From Metridium senile (lineage: Eukaryota; Cnidaria; Anthozoa; Actiniaria; Metridiidae): DNA of 64,000 nt. Below, in pieces: positions 36,415 through 49,535 of the stretch (position 1 is the first letter of the stretch; every line of letters starts with the position of its first letter). The stretch lies in the NCBI GenBank assembly GCA_949775045.1, contig OX459100.1, positions 14,316,447 through 14,380,446 on the forward strand, written 5' to 3'. Both the position numbers and the translations under genes were made by a program. The notes beneath the pieces were generated by a model. That model did no database searches, was not told where the DNA came from, and saw nothing but the letters and a program-made list of their open reading frames with translations.

Positions 36415-38033
36415 AAATAAAATCTTGAGGATTTATCAGAATGCACTAATATTCTCAGACATTACTAACAGGGTCTAGACGATCATTTTTTGTCGAAAAC
36501 CCCGATCTTTTAGAAACATTTTTAGATCACCCTATAGGCCATATTGCACTCTGGGTAGGATTTTGTAGTTTTTTCTAAATGAAATCTTGCAGAGTTATCA
36601 GAATGCTCTAATATTCTCAGACATTACTAACAGGGTCTAGACGATCATTTTTTGTCGAAAACCCCGATCTTTTTGAAACATTTTTAGATCACCCTATAGG
36701 CCATATTGCACTCTGGGTAGGATTTTGTAGTTTTTTCTAAATAAAATCTTGCAGATTTATGAGAATGCTCTAATATTCTCAGACATTACTAACAGGGTCT
36801 AGGCGATCATTTTTTGTCGAAAACCCCGATCTTTTTGAAACATTTTAAGATCACCCTATAGGCCATATTGCACTCTGGGTAGGATTTTGTAGTTTTTTCT
36901 AAATAAAATCTTGCGGATTTATCAGAATGCACTAATATTCTCAGACATTACTAACAGTGTCTAGGCGATCATTTTTTGTCGAAAACCCCGATCTTTTTGA
37001 AACATTTTAAGATCACCCTATAGGCCATATTGCACTCTGGGTAGGATTTTGTAGTTTTTTCTAAATAAAATCTTGCGGATTTATGAGAATGCACTAATAT
37101 TCTCAGACATTACTAACAGGGTCTAGGCGATCATTTTTTGTCGAAAACCCCGATCTTTTTGAAACATTTTAAGATCACCCTATAGGCCATATTGCATTCT
37201 GGGTAGGATTTTGTAGTTTTTTCTATATAAAATCTTGCGGATTTATGAGAATGCACTAATATTCTCAGACATTACTAACAGGGTCTAGGCGATCATTTTT
37301 TGTCCAAAACCCCGATCTTTTTGAAACATTTTAAGATCACCCTATAGGCCATATTGCATTCTTGGTAGGATTTTGTAGTTTTTTCTAAATAAAATCTTGC
37401 AGATTTATCAGAATGCTCTAATATTCTCAGACATTACTAACAGGGTCTAGGCGATCATTTTTTGCCGAAAACCCCGATCTTTTTGAACATTTTAAGATCA
37501 CCCTATAGGCCATGTTGCATTCTGGGTAGGATTTTGTAGTTTTTTCTAAATGAAATCTTGCAGACTTATCAGAATGCTCTAATATTCTCAGACATTACTA
37601 ACAGGGTCTAGACGATCATTTTTTGTCGAAAACCCCGATCTTTTTGAAACATTTTTAGATCAGCCTATAGGCCATATTGCACTCTGGGTAGGATTTTGTA
37701 GTTTTTTCTAAATAAAATCTTGCAGATTTATGAGAATGCTCTAATATTCTCAGACATTACTAACAGGGTCTAGGCGATCATTTTTTGTCGAAAACCCCGA
37801 TCTTTTTGAAACATTTTTAGATCACCCTATAGGCCATATTGCACTCTGGGTAGGATTTTGTAGTTTTTTCTAAATAAAATCTTGCGGATTTATCAGAATG
37901 CACTAATATTCTCAGACATTACTAACAGGGTCTAGGCGATCATTTTTTGTCGAAAACCCCGATCTTTTTGAAACATTTTAAGATCACCCTATAGGCCATA
38001 TTGCATTCTGGGTAGGATTTTGTAGTTTTTTCT
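36415..38033 (+). repeat. Transition block with first TATATAAAA monomer
   Basis: A GAGG/GCACT monomer, then an E variant with GCAGAGTTATC (36577), H, J with ACAGTGTCTAGG (about 36957), and a C. A C at 37225 follows whose leading box is TATATAAAATC, the first such variant in the window. D, E with ATCAGCC (about 37672), H and a J-like monomer follow. GTCCAAAACC near 37304 loses the CpG of the GTCG site. No clean HOR is visible. Confidence 0.7.
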
Positions 38034-41000
38034 ATATAAAATCTTGCAGATTTATGAGAATGCTCTAATATTCTCAGACATTACTAACAGGGTCTAGGCG
38101 ATCATTTTTTGTCGAAAACCCCGATCTTTTTGAAACATTTTAAGATCACCCTATAGGCCATATTGCATTCTTGGTAGGATTTTGTAGTTTTTTCTAAATA
38201 AAATCTTGCAGATTTATCAGAATGCTCTAATATTCTCAGACATTACTAACAGGGTCTAGGCGATCATTTTTTGTCCAAAACCCCGATCTTTTTGAAACAT
38301 TTTAAGATCACCCTATAGGCCATATTGCACTCTGGGTAGGATTTTGTAGTTTTTTCTAAATAAAATCTTGCGGATTTATCAGAATGCACTAATATTCTCA
38401 GACATTACTAACAGGGTCTAGGCGATCATTTTTTGTCGAAAACCCCGATCTTTTTGAAACATTTTAAGATCACCCTATAGGCCATATTGCATTCTTGGTA
38501 GGATTTTGTAGTTTTTTCTAAATAAAATCTTGCAGATTTATCAGAATGCTCTAATATTCTCAGACATTACTAACAGGGTCTAGGCGATCATTTTTTGTCG
38601 AAAACCCCGATCTTTTTGAAACATTTTAAGATCACCCTATAGGCCATATTGCATTCTGGGTAGGATTTTGTAGTTTTTTCTATATAAAATCTTGCAGATT
38701 TATGAGAATGCTCTAATATTCTCAGACATTACTAACAGGGTCTAGGCGATCATTTTTTGTCGAAAACCCCGATCTTTTTGAAACATTTTAAGATCACCCT
38801 ATAGGCCATATTGCATTCTTGGTAGGATTTTGTAGTTTTTTCTAAATAAAATCTTGCAGATTTATCAGAATGCTCTAATATTCTCAGACATTACTAACAG
38901 GGTCTAGGCGATCATTTTTTGTCGAAAACCCCGATCTTTTTGAAACATTTTAAGATCACCCTATAGGCCATATTGCACTCTGGGTAGGATTTTGTAGTTT
39001 TTTCTAAATAAAATCTTGCGGATTTATCAGAATGCACTAATATTCTCAGACATTACTAACAGGGTCTAGGCGATCATTTTTTGTCGAAAACCCCGATCTT
39101 TTTGAAACATTTTAAGATCACCCTATAGGCCATATTGCATTCTTGGTAGGATTTTGTAGTTTTTTCTAAATAAAATCTTGCAGATTTATCAGAATGCTCT
39201 AATATTCTCAGACATTACTAACAGGGTCTAGGCGATCATTTTTTGTCGAAAACCCCGATCTTTTTGAAACATTTTAAGATCACCCTATAGGCCATATTGC
39301 ATTCTGGGTAGGATTTTGTAGTTTTTTCTAAATAAAATCTTGAGGATTTATCAGAATGCGCTAATATTCTCAGACATTACTAACAGGGTCTAGGCGATCA
39401 TTTTTTGTCGAAAACCCCGATCTTTTTGAAACATTTTAAGATCACCCTATAGGCCATATTGCACTCTGGGTAGGATTTTGTAGTTTTTTCTAAATAAAAT
39501 CTTGCGGATTTATCAGAATGCACTAATATTCTCAGACATTACTAACAGGGTCTAGGCGATCATTTTTTGTCGAAAACCCCGATCTTTTTGAAACATTTTA
39601 AGATCACCCTATAGGCCATATTGCATTCTTGGTAGGATTTTGTAGTTTTTTCTAAATAAAATCTTGCAGATTTATCAGAATGCTCTAATATTCTCAGACA
39701 TTACTAACAGGGTCTAGGCGATCATTTTTTGTCGAAAACCCCGATCTTTTTGAAACATTTTAAGTTCACCCTATAGGCCATATTGCATTCTGGGTAGGAT
39801 TTTGTAGTTTTTTCTAAATAAAATCTTGAGGATTTATCAGAATGCGCTAATATTCTCAGACATTACTAACAGGGTCTAGGCGATCATTTTTTGCCGAAAA
39901 CTCCGATCTTTTTGACACATTTTAAGATCCCCCTATATGCCATATTGCATTCTGGGTAGGATTTTGTAGTTTTTTCTAAATAAAATCTTGAGGATTTATC
40001 AGAATGCGCTAATATTCTCAGACATTACTAACAGGGTCTAGGCGATCATTTTTTGCCGAAAACCCCGATCTTTTTGAAACATTTTAAGATCACCCTATAG
40101 GCCATATTGCATTCTGGGTAGGATTTTGTAGTTTTTTCTATATAAAATCTTGCAGATTTATGAGAATGCTCTAATATTCTCAGACATTACTAACAGGGTC
40201 TAGGCGATCATTTTTTGTCGAAAACCCCGATCTTTTTGAAACATTTTAAGATCACCCTATAGGCCATATTGCATTCTTGGTAGGATTTTGTAGTTTTTTC
40301 TAAATAAAATCTTGCAGATTTATCAGAATGCTCTAATATTCTCAGACATTACTAACAGGGTCTAGGCGATCATTTTTTGTCGAAAACCCCGATCTTTTTG
40401 AAACATTTTAAGATCACCCTATAGGCCATATTGCACTCTGGGTAGGATTTTGTAGTTTTTTCTAAATAAAATCTTGCGGATTTATCAGAATGCACTAATA
40501 TTCTCAGACATTACTAACAGGGTCTAGGCGATCATTTTTTGTCGAAAACCCCGATCTTTTTGAAACATTTTAAGATCACCCTATAGGCCATATTGCATTC
40601 TTGGTAGGATTTTGTAGTTTTTTCTAAATAAAATCTTGCAGATTTATCAGAATGCTCTAATATTCTCAGACATTACTAACAGGGTCTAGGCGATCATTTT
40701 TTGTCGAAAACCCCGATCTTTTTGAAACATTTTAAGATCACCCTATAGGCCATATTGCATTCTGGGTAGGATTTTGTAGTTTTTTCTAAATAAAATCTTG
40801 AGGATTTATCAGAATGCGCTAATATTCTCAGACATTACTAACAGGGTCTAGGCGATCATTTTTTGTCGAAAACCCCGATCTTTTTGAAACATTTTAAGAT
40901 CACCCTATAGGCCATATTGCACTCTGGGTAGGATTTTGTAGTTTTTTCTAAATAAAATCTTGCGGATTTATCAGAATGCACTAATATTCTCAGACATTAC

Positions 41001-41435
41001 TAACAGGGTCTAGGCGATCATTTTTTGTCGAAAACCCCGATCTTTTTGAAACATTTTAAGATCACCCTATAGGCCATATTGCATTCTTGGTAGGATTTTG
41101 TAGTTTTTTCTAAATAAAATCTTGCAGATTTATCAGAATGCTCTAATATTCTCAGACATTACTAACAGGGTCTAGGCGATCATTTTTTGTCGAAAACCCC
41201 GATCTTTTTGAAACATTTTAAGTTCACCCTATAGGCCATATTGCATTCTGGGTAGGATTTTGTAGTTTTTTCTAAATAAAATCTTGAGGATTTATCAGAA
41301 TGCGCTAATATTCTCAGACATTACTAACAGGGTCTAGGCGATCATTTTTTGCCGAAAACTCCGATCTTTTTGACACATTTTAAGATCCCCCTATATGCCA
41401 TATTGCATTCTGGGTAGGATTTTGTAGTTTTTTCT
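38034..41435 (+). repeat. 648-bp tetramer growing into a 1458-bp 9-mer HOR
   Basis: A tetramer of the TATATAAAATC monomer (ATGAG, GCATTCTTGG), A (GCACTCTGGG), GCGG/ATCAG/GCACT ending CTTGG, and A starts at 38034 and again at 38682. From 38682 it is extended by a GAGG/GCGCT monomer, a GCGG monomer, an A with TTAAGTTCACC and a B2. That eight-monomer run recurs at 40140-41435. The private TTAAGTTCACC change (T at 39765 and 41223) fixes the period at 1458 bp, exactly nine monomers. The ninth monomer differs between copies (39978 against 41436). Confidence 0.88.
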
Positions 41436-41759
41436 AAATAAAATCTTGAGGATTTATCAGAATGCGCTAATATTCTCAGACATTACTAACAGGGTCTAGG
41501 CGATCATTTTTTGCCGAAAACTCCGATCTTTTTGACACATTTTAAGATCCCCCTATATGCCATATTGCATTCTGGGTAGGATTTTGTAGTTTTTTCTAAA
41601 TAAAATCTTGAGGATTTATCAGAATGCGCTAATATTCTCAGACATTACTAACAGGGTCTAGGCGATCATTTTTTGCCGAAAACTCCGATCTTTTTGACAC
41701 ATTTTAAGATCCCCCTATATGCCATATTGCATTCTGGGTAGGATTTTGTAGTTTTTTCT
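41274..41759 (+). repeat. Three consecutive B2 monomers
   Basis: Monomers starting at 41274, 41436 and 41598 are all B2 (GAGG, GCGCT, GCCG, ACTCCG, GACACATT, CCCCCTATATGCC, GCATTCTGGG) and look identical. Elsewhere B2 almost always occurs singly between other types. Simple single-monomer tandem expansion of this kind is the smallest-scale amplification in the window and overlaps the end of the 1458-bp HOR. Confidence 0.82.
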
Positions 41760-43055
41760 AAATAAAGTCTTGCAGATTTATCAGAATGCTCTAATATTCT
41801 CAGACATTACTAACAGGGTCTAGGCGATCAGTTTTTGCCGAAAACCCCGATCTTTTTGAACATTTTAAGATCACCCTATAGGCCATGTTGCATTCTGGGT
41901 AGGATTTTGTAGTTTTTTCTAAATGAAATCTTGCAGACTTATCAGAATGCTCTAATATTCTCAGACATTACTAACAGGGTCTAGACGATCATTTTTTGTC
42001 GAAAACCCCGATCTTTTTGAAACATTTTTAGATCACCCTATAGGCCATATTGCACTCTGGGTAGGATTTTGTAGTTTTTTCTAAATAAAATCTTGCAGAT
42101 TTATGAGAATGCTCTAATATTCTCAGACATTACTAACAGGGTCTAGGCGATCATTTTTTGTCGAAAACCCCGATCTTTTTGAAACATTTTTAGATCACCC
42201 TATAGGCCATATTGCACTGTGGGTAGGATTTTGTAGTTTTTTCTAAATAACATCTTGCGGATTTATCAGAATGCACTAATATTCTCAGACATTACTAACA
42301 GGGTCTAGGCGATCATTTTTTGTCGAAAACCCCGATCTTTTTGAAACATTTTAAGATCACCCTATAGGCCATATTGCACTCTGGGTAGGATTTTGTAGTT
42401 TTTTCTCAATAAAATCTTGCGGATTTATGAGAATGCACTAATATTCTCAGACATTACTAACAGGGTCTAGGCGATCATTTTTTGCCGAAAACTCCGATCT
42501 TTTTGACACATTTTAAGATCCCCCTATATGCCATATTGCACTCTGGGTAGGATTTTGTAGTTTTTTCTAAATAAAATCTTGCGTATTTATGAGAATGCAC
42601 TAATATTCTCAGACATTACTAACAGGGTCTAGGCGATCATTTTTTGTCGAAAACCCCGATCTTTTTGAAACATTTTAAGATCACCCTATAGGCCATATTG
42701 CATTCTGGGTAGGATTTTGTAGTTTTTTCTATATAAAATCTTGCAGATTTATGAGAATGCTCTAATATTCTCAGACATTACTAACAGGGTCTAGGCGATC
42801 ATTTTTTGTCGAAAACCCCGATCTTTTTGAAACATTTTTAGATCACCCTATAGGCCATATTGCACTCTGGGTAGGATTTTGTAGTTTTTTCTAAATAAAA
42901 TCTTGCGGATTTATGAGAATGCACTAATATTCTCAGACATTACTAACAGGGTCTAGGCGATCATTTTTTGTCGAAAACCCCGATCTTTTTGAAACATTTT
43001 AAGATCACCCTATAGGCCATATTGCATTCTGGGTAGGATTTTGTAGTTTTTTTCT
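41760..43055 (+). repeat. Heterogeneous transition monomers
   Basis: D with AAATAAAGTC and CGATCAGTTTTT, E, H with GCACTGTGGG, a GCGG monomer with AAATAACATC, a C head with CTCAATAAAATC joined to a B2 tail ending GCACTCTGGG, a monomer with GCGTATTT, a TATATAAAATC monomer at 42731, and a C. Almost every monomer carries a private change and no order repeats. The block reads as a boundary between the 1458-bp HOR and the regular tetramer that follows. Confidence 0.7.
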
Positions 43056-45647
43056 AAATAAAATCTTGCAGATTTATCAAAATGCTCTAATATTCTCAGA
43101 CATTACTAACAGGGTCTAGGCGATCATTTTTTGTCGAAAACCCCGATCTTTTTGAAACATTTTAAGATCACCCTATAGGCCATATTGCATTCTGGGTAGG
43201 ATTTTGTAGTTTTTTCTAAATAAAATCTTGCAGATTTATCAGAATGCTCTAATATTCTCAGACATTACTAACAGGGTCTAGGCGATCATTTTTTGCCGAA
43301 AACCCCGATCTTTTTGAACATTTTAAGATCACCCTATAGGCCATGTTGCATTCTGGGTAGGATTTTGTAGTTTTTTCTAAATGAAATCTTGCAGACTTAT
43401 CAGAATGCTCTAATATTCTCAGACATTACTAACAGGGTCTAGGCGATCATTTTTTGTCGAAAACCCCGATCTTTTTGAAACATTTTTAGATCACCCTATA
43501 GGCCATATTGCACTCTGGGTAGGATTTTGTAGTTTTTTCTAAATAAAATCTTGCGGATTTATGAGAATGCACTAATATTCTCAGACATTACTAACAGGGT
43601 CTAGGCGATCATTTTTTGTCGAAAACCCCGATCTTTTTGAAACATTTTAAGATCACCCTATAGGCCATATTGCATTCTTGGTAGGATTTTGTAGTTTTTT
43701 TCTAAATAAAATCTTGCAGATTTATCAGAATGCTCTAATATTCTCAGACATTACTAACAGGGTCTAGGCGATCATTTTTTGTCGAAAACCCCGATCTTTT
43801 TGAAACATTTTAAGATCACCCTATAGGCCATATTGCATTCTGGGTAGGATTTTGTAGTTTTTTCTAAATAAAATCTTGCAGATTTATCAGAATGCTCTAA
43901 TATTCTCAGACATTACTAACAGGGTCTAGGCGATCATTTTTCGCCGAAAACCCCGATCTTTTTGAACATTTTAAGATCACCCTATAGGCCATGTTGCATT
44001 CTGGGTAGGATTTTGTAGTTTTTTCTAAATGAAATCTTGCAGACTTATCAGAATGCTCTAATATTCTCAGACATTACTAACAGGGTCTAGGCGATCATTT
44101 TTTGTCGAAAACCCCGATCTTTTTGAAACATTTTTAGATCACCCTATAGGCCATATTGCACTCTGGGTAGGATTTTGTAGTTTTTTCTAAATAAAATCTT
44201 GCGGATTTATGAGAATGCACTAATATTCTCAGACATTACTAACAGGGTCTAGGCGATCATTTTTTGTCGAAAACCCCGATCTTTTTGAAACATTTTAAGA
44301 TCACCCTATAGGCCATATTGCATTCTTGGTAGGATTTTGTAGTTTTTTTCTAAATAAAATCTTGCAGATTTATCAGAATGCTCTAATATTCTCAGACATT
44401 ACTAACAGGGTCTAGGCGATCATTTTTTGTCGAAAACCCCGATCTTTTTGAAACATTTTAAGATCACCCTATAGGCCATATTGCATTCTGGGTAGGATTT
44501 TGTAGTTTTTTCTAAATAAAATCTTGCAGATTTATCAGAATGCTCTAATATTCTCAGACATTACTAACAGGGTCTAGGCGATCATTTTTTGCCGAAAACC
44601 CCGATCTTTTTGAACATTTTAAGATCACCCTATAGGCCATGTTGCATTCTGGGTAGGATTTTGTAGTTTTTTCTAAATGAAATCTTGCAGACTTATCAGA
44701 ATGCTCTAATATTCTCAGACATTACTAACAGGGTCTAGGCGATCATTTTTTGTCGAAAACCCCGATCTTTTTGAAACATTTTTAGATCACCCTATAGGCC
44801 ATATTGCACTCTGGGTAGGATTTTGTAGTTTTTTCTAAATAAAATCTTGCGGATTTATGAGAATGCACTAATATTCTCAGACATTACTAACAGGGTCTAG
44901 GCGATCATTTTTTGTCGAAAACCCCGATCTTTTTGAAACATTTTAAGATCACCCTATAGGCCATATTGCATTCTTGGTAGGATTTTGTAGTTTTTTTCTA
45001 AATAAAATCTTGCAGATTTATCAGAATGCTCTAATATTCTCAGACATTACTAACAGGGTCTAGGCGATCATTTTTTGTCGAAAACCCCGATCTTTTTGAA
45101 ACATTTTAAGATCACCCTATAGGCCATATTGCATTCTGGGTAGGATTTTGTAGTTTTTTCTAAATAAAATCTTGCAGATTTATCAGAATGCTCTAATATT
45201 CTCAGACATTACTAACAGGGTCTAGGCGATCATTTTTTGCCGAAAACCCCGATCTTTTTGAACATTTTAAGATCACCCTATAGGCCATGTTGCATTCTGG
45301 GTAGGATTTTGTAGTTTTTTCTAAATGAAATCTTGCAGACTTATCAGAATGCTCTAATATTCTCAGACATTACTAACAGGGTCTAGGCGATCATTTTTTG
45401 TCGAAAACCCCGATCTTTTTGAAACATTTTTAGATCACCCTATAGGCCATATTGCACTCTGGGTAGGATTTTGTAGTTTTTTCTAAATAAAATCTTGCGG
45501 ATTTATGAGAATGCACTAATATTCTCAGACATTACTAACAGGGTCTAGGCGATCATTTTTTGTCGAAAACCCCGATCTTTTTGAAACATTTTAAGATCAC
45601 CCTATAGGCCATATTGCATTCTTGGTAGGATTTTGTAGTTTTTTTCT
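43056..45647 (+). repeat. Highly regular 648-bp tetramer HOR, four copies
   Basis: AAATAAAATC boxes preceded by a T7 run start at 43056, 43704, 44352, 45000 and 45648, each exactly 648 bp apart. Each unit is A (GCATTCTGGG), D (161 bp), E with GGCGATC, ATTTTT and GCACTCTGGG, then C (GCATTCTTGG) followed by T7, which makes C 163 bp and restores the sum to 648. Private changes are few: ATCAAAATG in the first A and TTTTTCGCCG near 43940. This is the most uniform HOR in the window. Confidence 0.92.
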
Positions 45648-47753
45648 AAATAAAATCTTGCGGATTTATCAGAATGCTCTAGTATTCTCAGACATTACTA
45701 ACAGGGTCTAGGCGATCATTTTTTGTCGAAAACCCCGATCTTTTTGAAACATTTTTAGATCACCCTATAGGCCATATTGCACTCTGGGTAGGATTTTGTA
45801 GTTTTTTCTAAATAAAATCTTGCGGATTTATGAGAATGCACTAATATTCTCAGACATTACTAACAGGGTCTAGGCGATCATTTTTTGTCGAAAACCCCGA
45901 TCTTTTTGAAACATTTTAAGATCACCCTATAGGCCATATTGCATTCTTGGTAGGATTTTGTAGTTTTTTTCTAAATAAAATCTTGCAGATTTATCAGAAT
46001 GCTCTAATATTCTCAGACATTACTAACAGGGTCTAGGCGATCATTTTTTGTCGAAAACCCCGATCTTTTTGAAACATTTTAAGATCACCCTATAGGCCAT
46101 ATTGCATTCTGGGTAGGATTTTGTAGTTTTTTCTAAATAAAATCTTGCAGATTTATCAGAATGCTCTAATATTCTCAGACATTACTAACAGGGTCTAGGC
46201 GATCATTTTTTGCCGAAAACCCCGATCTTTTTGAACATTTTAAGATCACCCTATAGGCCATGTTGCATTCTGGGTAGGATTTTGTAGTTTTTTCTAAATA
46301 AAATCTTGCAGATTTATCAGAATGCTCTAATATTCTCAGACATTACTAACAGGGTCTAGGCGATCATTTTTTGTCGAAAACCCCGATCTTTTTGAAACAT
46401 TTTAAGATCACCCTATGGGCCATATTGCATTCTGGGTAGGATTTTGTAGTTTTTTCTAAATAAAATCTTGCGGATTTATCAGAATGCACTTATATTCTCA
46501 GACATTACTAACAGGGTCTAGGCGATCATTTTTTGTCGAAAACCCCGATCTTTTTGAAACATTTTAAGATCACCCTATAGGCCATATTGCACTCTGGGTA
46601 GGATTTTGTAGTTTTTTCTAAATAAAATCTTGCGGATTTATGAGAATGCACTAATATTCTCAGACATTACTAACAGGGTCTAGGCGATCATTTTTTGTCG
46701 AAAACCCCGATCTTTTTGAAACATTTTAAGATCACCCTATAGGCCATATTGCATTCTTGGTAGGATTTTGTAGTTTTTTTCTAAATAAAATCTTGCAGAT
46801 TTATCAGAATGCTCTAATATTCTCAGACATTACTAACAGGGTCTAGGCGATCATTTTTTGCCGAAAACCCCGATCTTTTTGAACATTTTAAGATCACCCT
46901 ATAGGCCATGTTGCATTCTGGGTAGGATTTTGTAGTTTTTTCTAAATGAAATCTTGCAGACTTATCAGAATGCTCTAATATTCTCAGACATTACTAACAG
47001 GGTCTAGGCGATCATTTTTTGTCGAAAACCCCGATCTTTTTGAAACATTTTAAGATCACCCTATAGGCCATATTGCATTCTGGGTAGGATTTTGTAGTTT
47101 TTTCTAAATAAAATCTTGCGGATTTATCAGAATGCACTAATATTCTCAGACATTACTAACAGGGTCTAGGCGATCATTTTTTGTCGAAAACCCCGATCTT
47201 TTTGAAACATTTTAAGATCACCCTATAGGCCATATTGCACTCTGGGTAGGATTTTGTAGTTTTTTCTAAATAAAATCTTGCGGATTTATGAGAATGCACT
47301 AATATTCTCAGACATTACTAACAGGGTCTAGGCGATCATTTTTTGTCGAAAACCCCGATCTTTTTTAAACATTTTTAGATCACCCTATAGGCCATATTGC
47401 ACTCTGGGTAGGATTTTGTAGTTTTTTCTAAATAAAATCTTGCAGATTTATCAGAATGCTCTAATATTCTCAGACATTACTAACAGGGTCTAGGCGATCA
47501 TTTTTTGTTGAAAACCCCGATCTTTTTGAAACATTTTTAGATCACCCTATAGGCCATATTGCACTCTGGGTAGGATTTTGTAGTTTTTTCTAAATAAAAT
47601 CTTGCGGATTTATCAGAATGCACTAATATTCTCAGACATTACTAACAGGGTCTAGGCGATCATTTTTTGTCGAAAACCCCGATCTTTTTGAAACATTTTA
47701 AGATCACCCTATAGGCCATATTGCATTCTGGGTAGGATTTTGTAGTTTTTTCT
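45648..47753 (+). repeat. Decayed continuation of the tetramer
   Basis: T7-preceded boxes continue at 45973 and 46783, but spacings change to 325 and 810 bp. The monomer at 45648 combines a GCGG head and GCTCTAGTATT with ATTTTT, so an A-D-E stretch appears to have collapsed into one chimeric monomer. The D monomer at 46135 is followed by an ordinary AAATAAAATC head rather than E. Private changes include CTATGGGCC (about 46416), GCACTTATATT (about 46489) and CTTTTTTAAAC (about 47361). Confidence 0.75.
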
Positions 47754-49535
47754 ATATAAAATCTTGCAGATTTATGAGAATGCTCTAATATTCTCAGACA
47801 TTACTAACAGGGTCTAGGCGATCATTTTTTGTCGAAAACCCCGATCTTTTTGAAACATTTTTAGATCACCCTATAGGCCATATTGCACTCTGGGTAGGAT
47901 TTTGTAGTTTTTTCTAAATAAAATCTTGCGGATTTATGAGAATGCACTAATATTCTCAGACATTACTAACAGGGTCTAGGCGATCATTTTTTGTCGAAAA
48001 CCCCGATCTTTTTGAAACATTTTAAGATCACCCTATAGGCCATATTGCATTCTTGGTAGGATTTTGTAGTTTTTTCTAAATAAAATCGTGCAGATTTATC
48101 AGAATGCTCTAATATTCTCAGACATTACTAACAGGGTCTAGGCGATCATTTTTTGTTGAAAACCCCGACCTTTTTGAAACATTTTAAGATCACCCTATAG
48201 GCCATATTGCATTCTGGGTAGGATTTTGTAGTTTTTTCTATATAAAATCTTGCAGATTTATGAGAATGCTCTAATATTCTCAGACATTACTAACAGGGTC
48301 TAGGCGATCATTTTTTGTCGAAAACCCCGATCTTTTTGAAACATTTTTAGATCACCCTATAGGCCATATTGCACTCTGGGTAGGATTTTGTAGTTTTTTC
48401 TAAATAAAATCTTGCGGATTTATGAGAATGCACTAATATTCTCAGACATTACTAACAGGGTCTAGGCGATCATTTTTTGTCGAAAACCCCGATCTTTTTG
48501 AAACATTTTAAGATCACCCTATAGGCCATATTGCATTCTTGGTAGGATTTTGTAGTTTTTTCTAAATAAAATCTTGCAGATTTATCAGAATGCTCTAATA
48601 TTCTCAGACATTACTAACAGGGTCTAGGCGATCATTTTTTGTTGAAAACCCCGATCTTTTTGAAACATTTTAAGATCACCCTATAGGCCATATTGCATTC
48701 TGGGTAGGATTTTGTAGTTTTTTCTATATAAAATCTTGCAGATTTATGAGAATGCTCTAATATTCTCAGACATTACTAACAGGGTCTAGGCGATAATTTT
48801 TTGTCGAAAACCCCGATCTTTTTGAAACATTTTTAGATCACCCTATAGGCCATATTGCACTCTGGGTAGGATTTTGTAGTTTTTTCTAAATAAAATCTTG
48901 CGGATTTATGAGAATGCACTAATATTCTCAGACATTACTAACAGGGTCTAGGCGATCATTTTTTGTCGAAAACCCCGATCTTTTTGAAACATTTTAAGAT
49001 CACCCTATAGGCCATATTGCATTCTTGGTAGGATTTTGTAGTTTTTTCTAAATAAAATCTTGCAGATTTATCAGAATGCTCTAATATTCTCAGACATTAC
49101 TAACAGGGTCTAGGCGATCATTTTTTGTCGAAAACCCCGATCTTTTTGAAACATTTTTAGATCACCCTATAGGCCATATTGCACTCTGGGTAGGATTTTG
49201 TAGTTTTTTCTAAATAAAATCTTGCAGATTTATCAGAATGCTCTAATATTCTCAGACATTACTAACAGGGTCTAGGCGATCATTTTTTGCCGAAAACCCC
49301 GATCTTTTTGACACATTTTAAGATCCCCCTATATGCCATATTGCATTCTGGGTAGGATTTTGTAGTTTTTTCTAAATAAAATCTTGCAGATTTATCAGAA
49401 TGCTCTAATATTCTCAGACATTACTAACAGGGTCTAGGCGATCATTTTTTGTTGAAAACCCCGATCTTTTTGAAACATTTTAAGATCACCCTATAGGCCA
49501 TATTGCATTCTGGGTAGGATTTTGTAGTTTTTTCT
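47754..49535 (+). repeat. 486-bp trimer HOR with TATATAAAA and GTTG monomers
   Basis: TATATAAAATC monomers start at 47754, 48240, 48726 and 49536, spaced 486, 486 and 810 bp. The trimer is the TATATAAAATC monomer (ATGAG, ATTTTT, GCACTCTGGG), C (GCATTCTTGG) and an A in which GTCG has become GTTG. The last interval gains two monomers, including an A head with GCCG and a B2 tail at 49212. Private changes are AAATCGTGCAG (about 48084), CCGACCTTT (about 48170) and GCGATAATT (about 48795). Confidence 0.85.
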
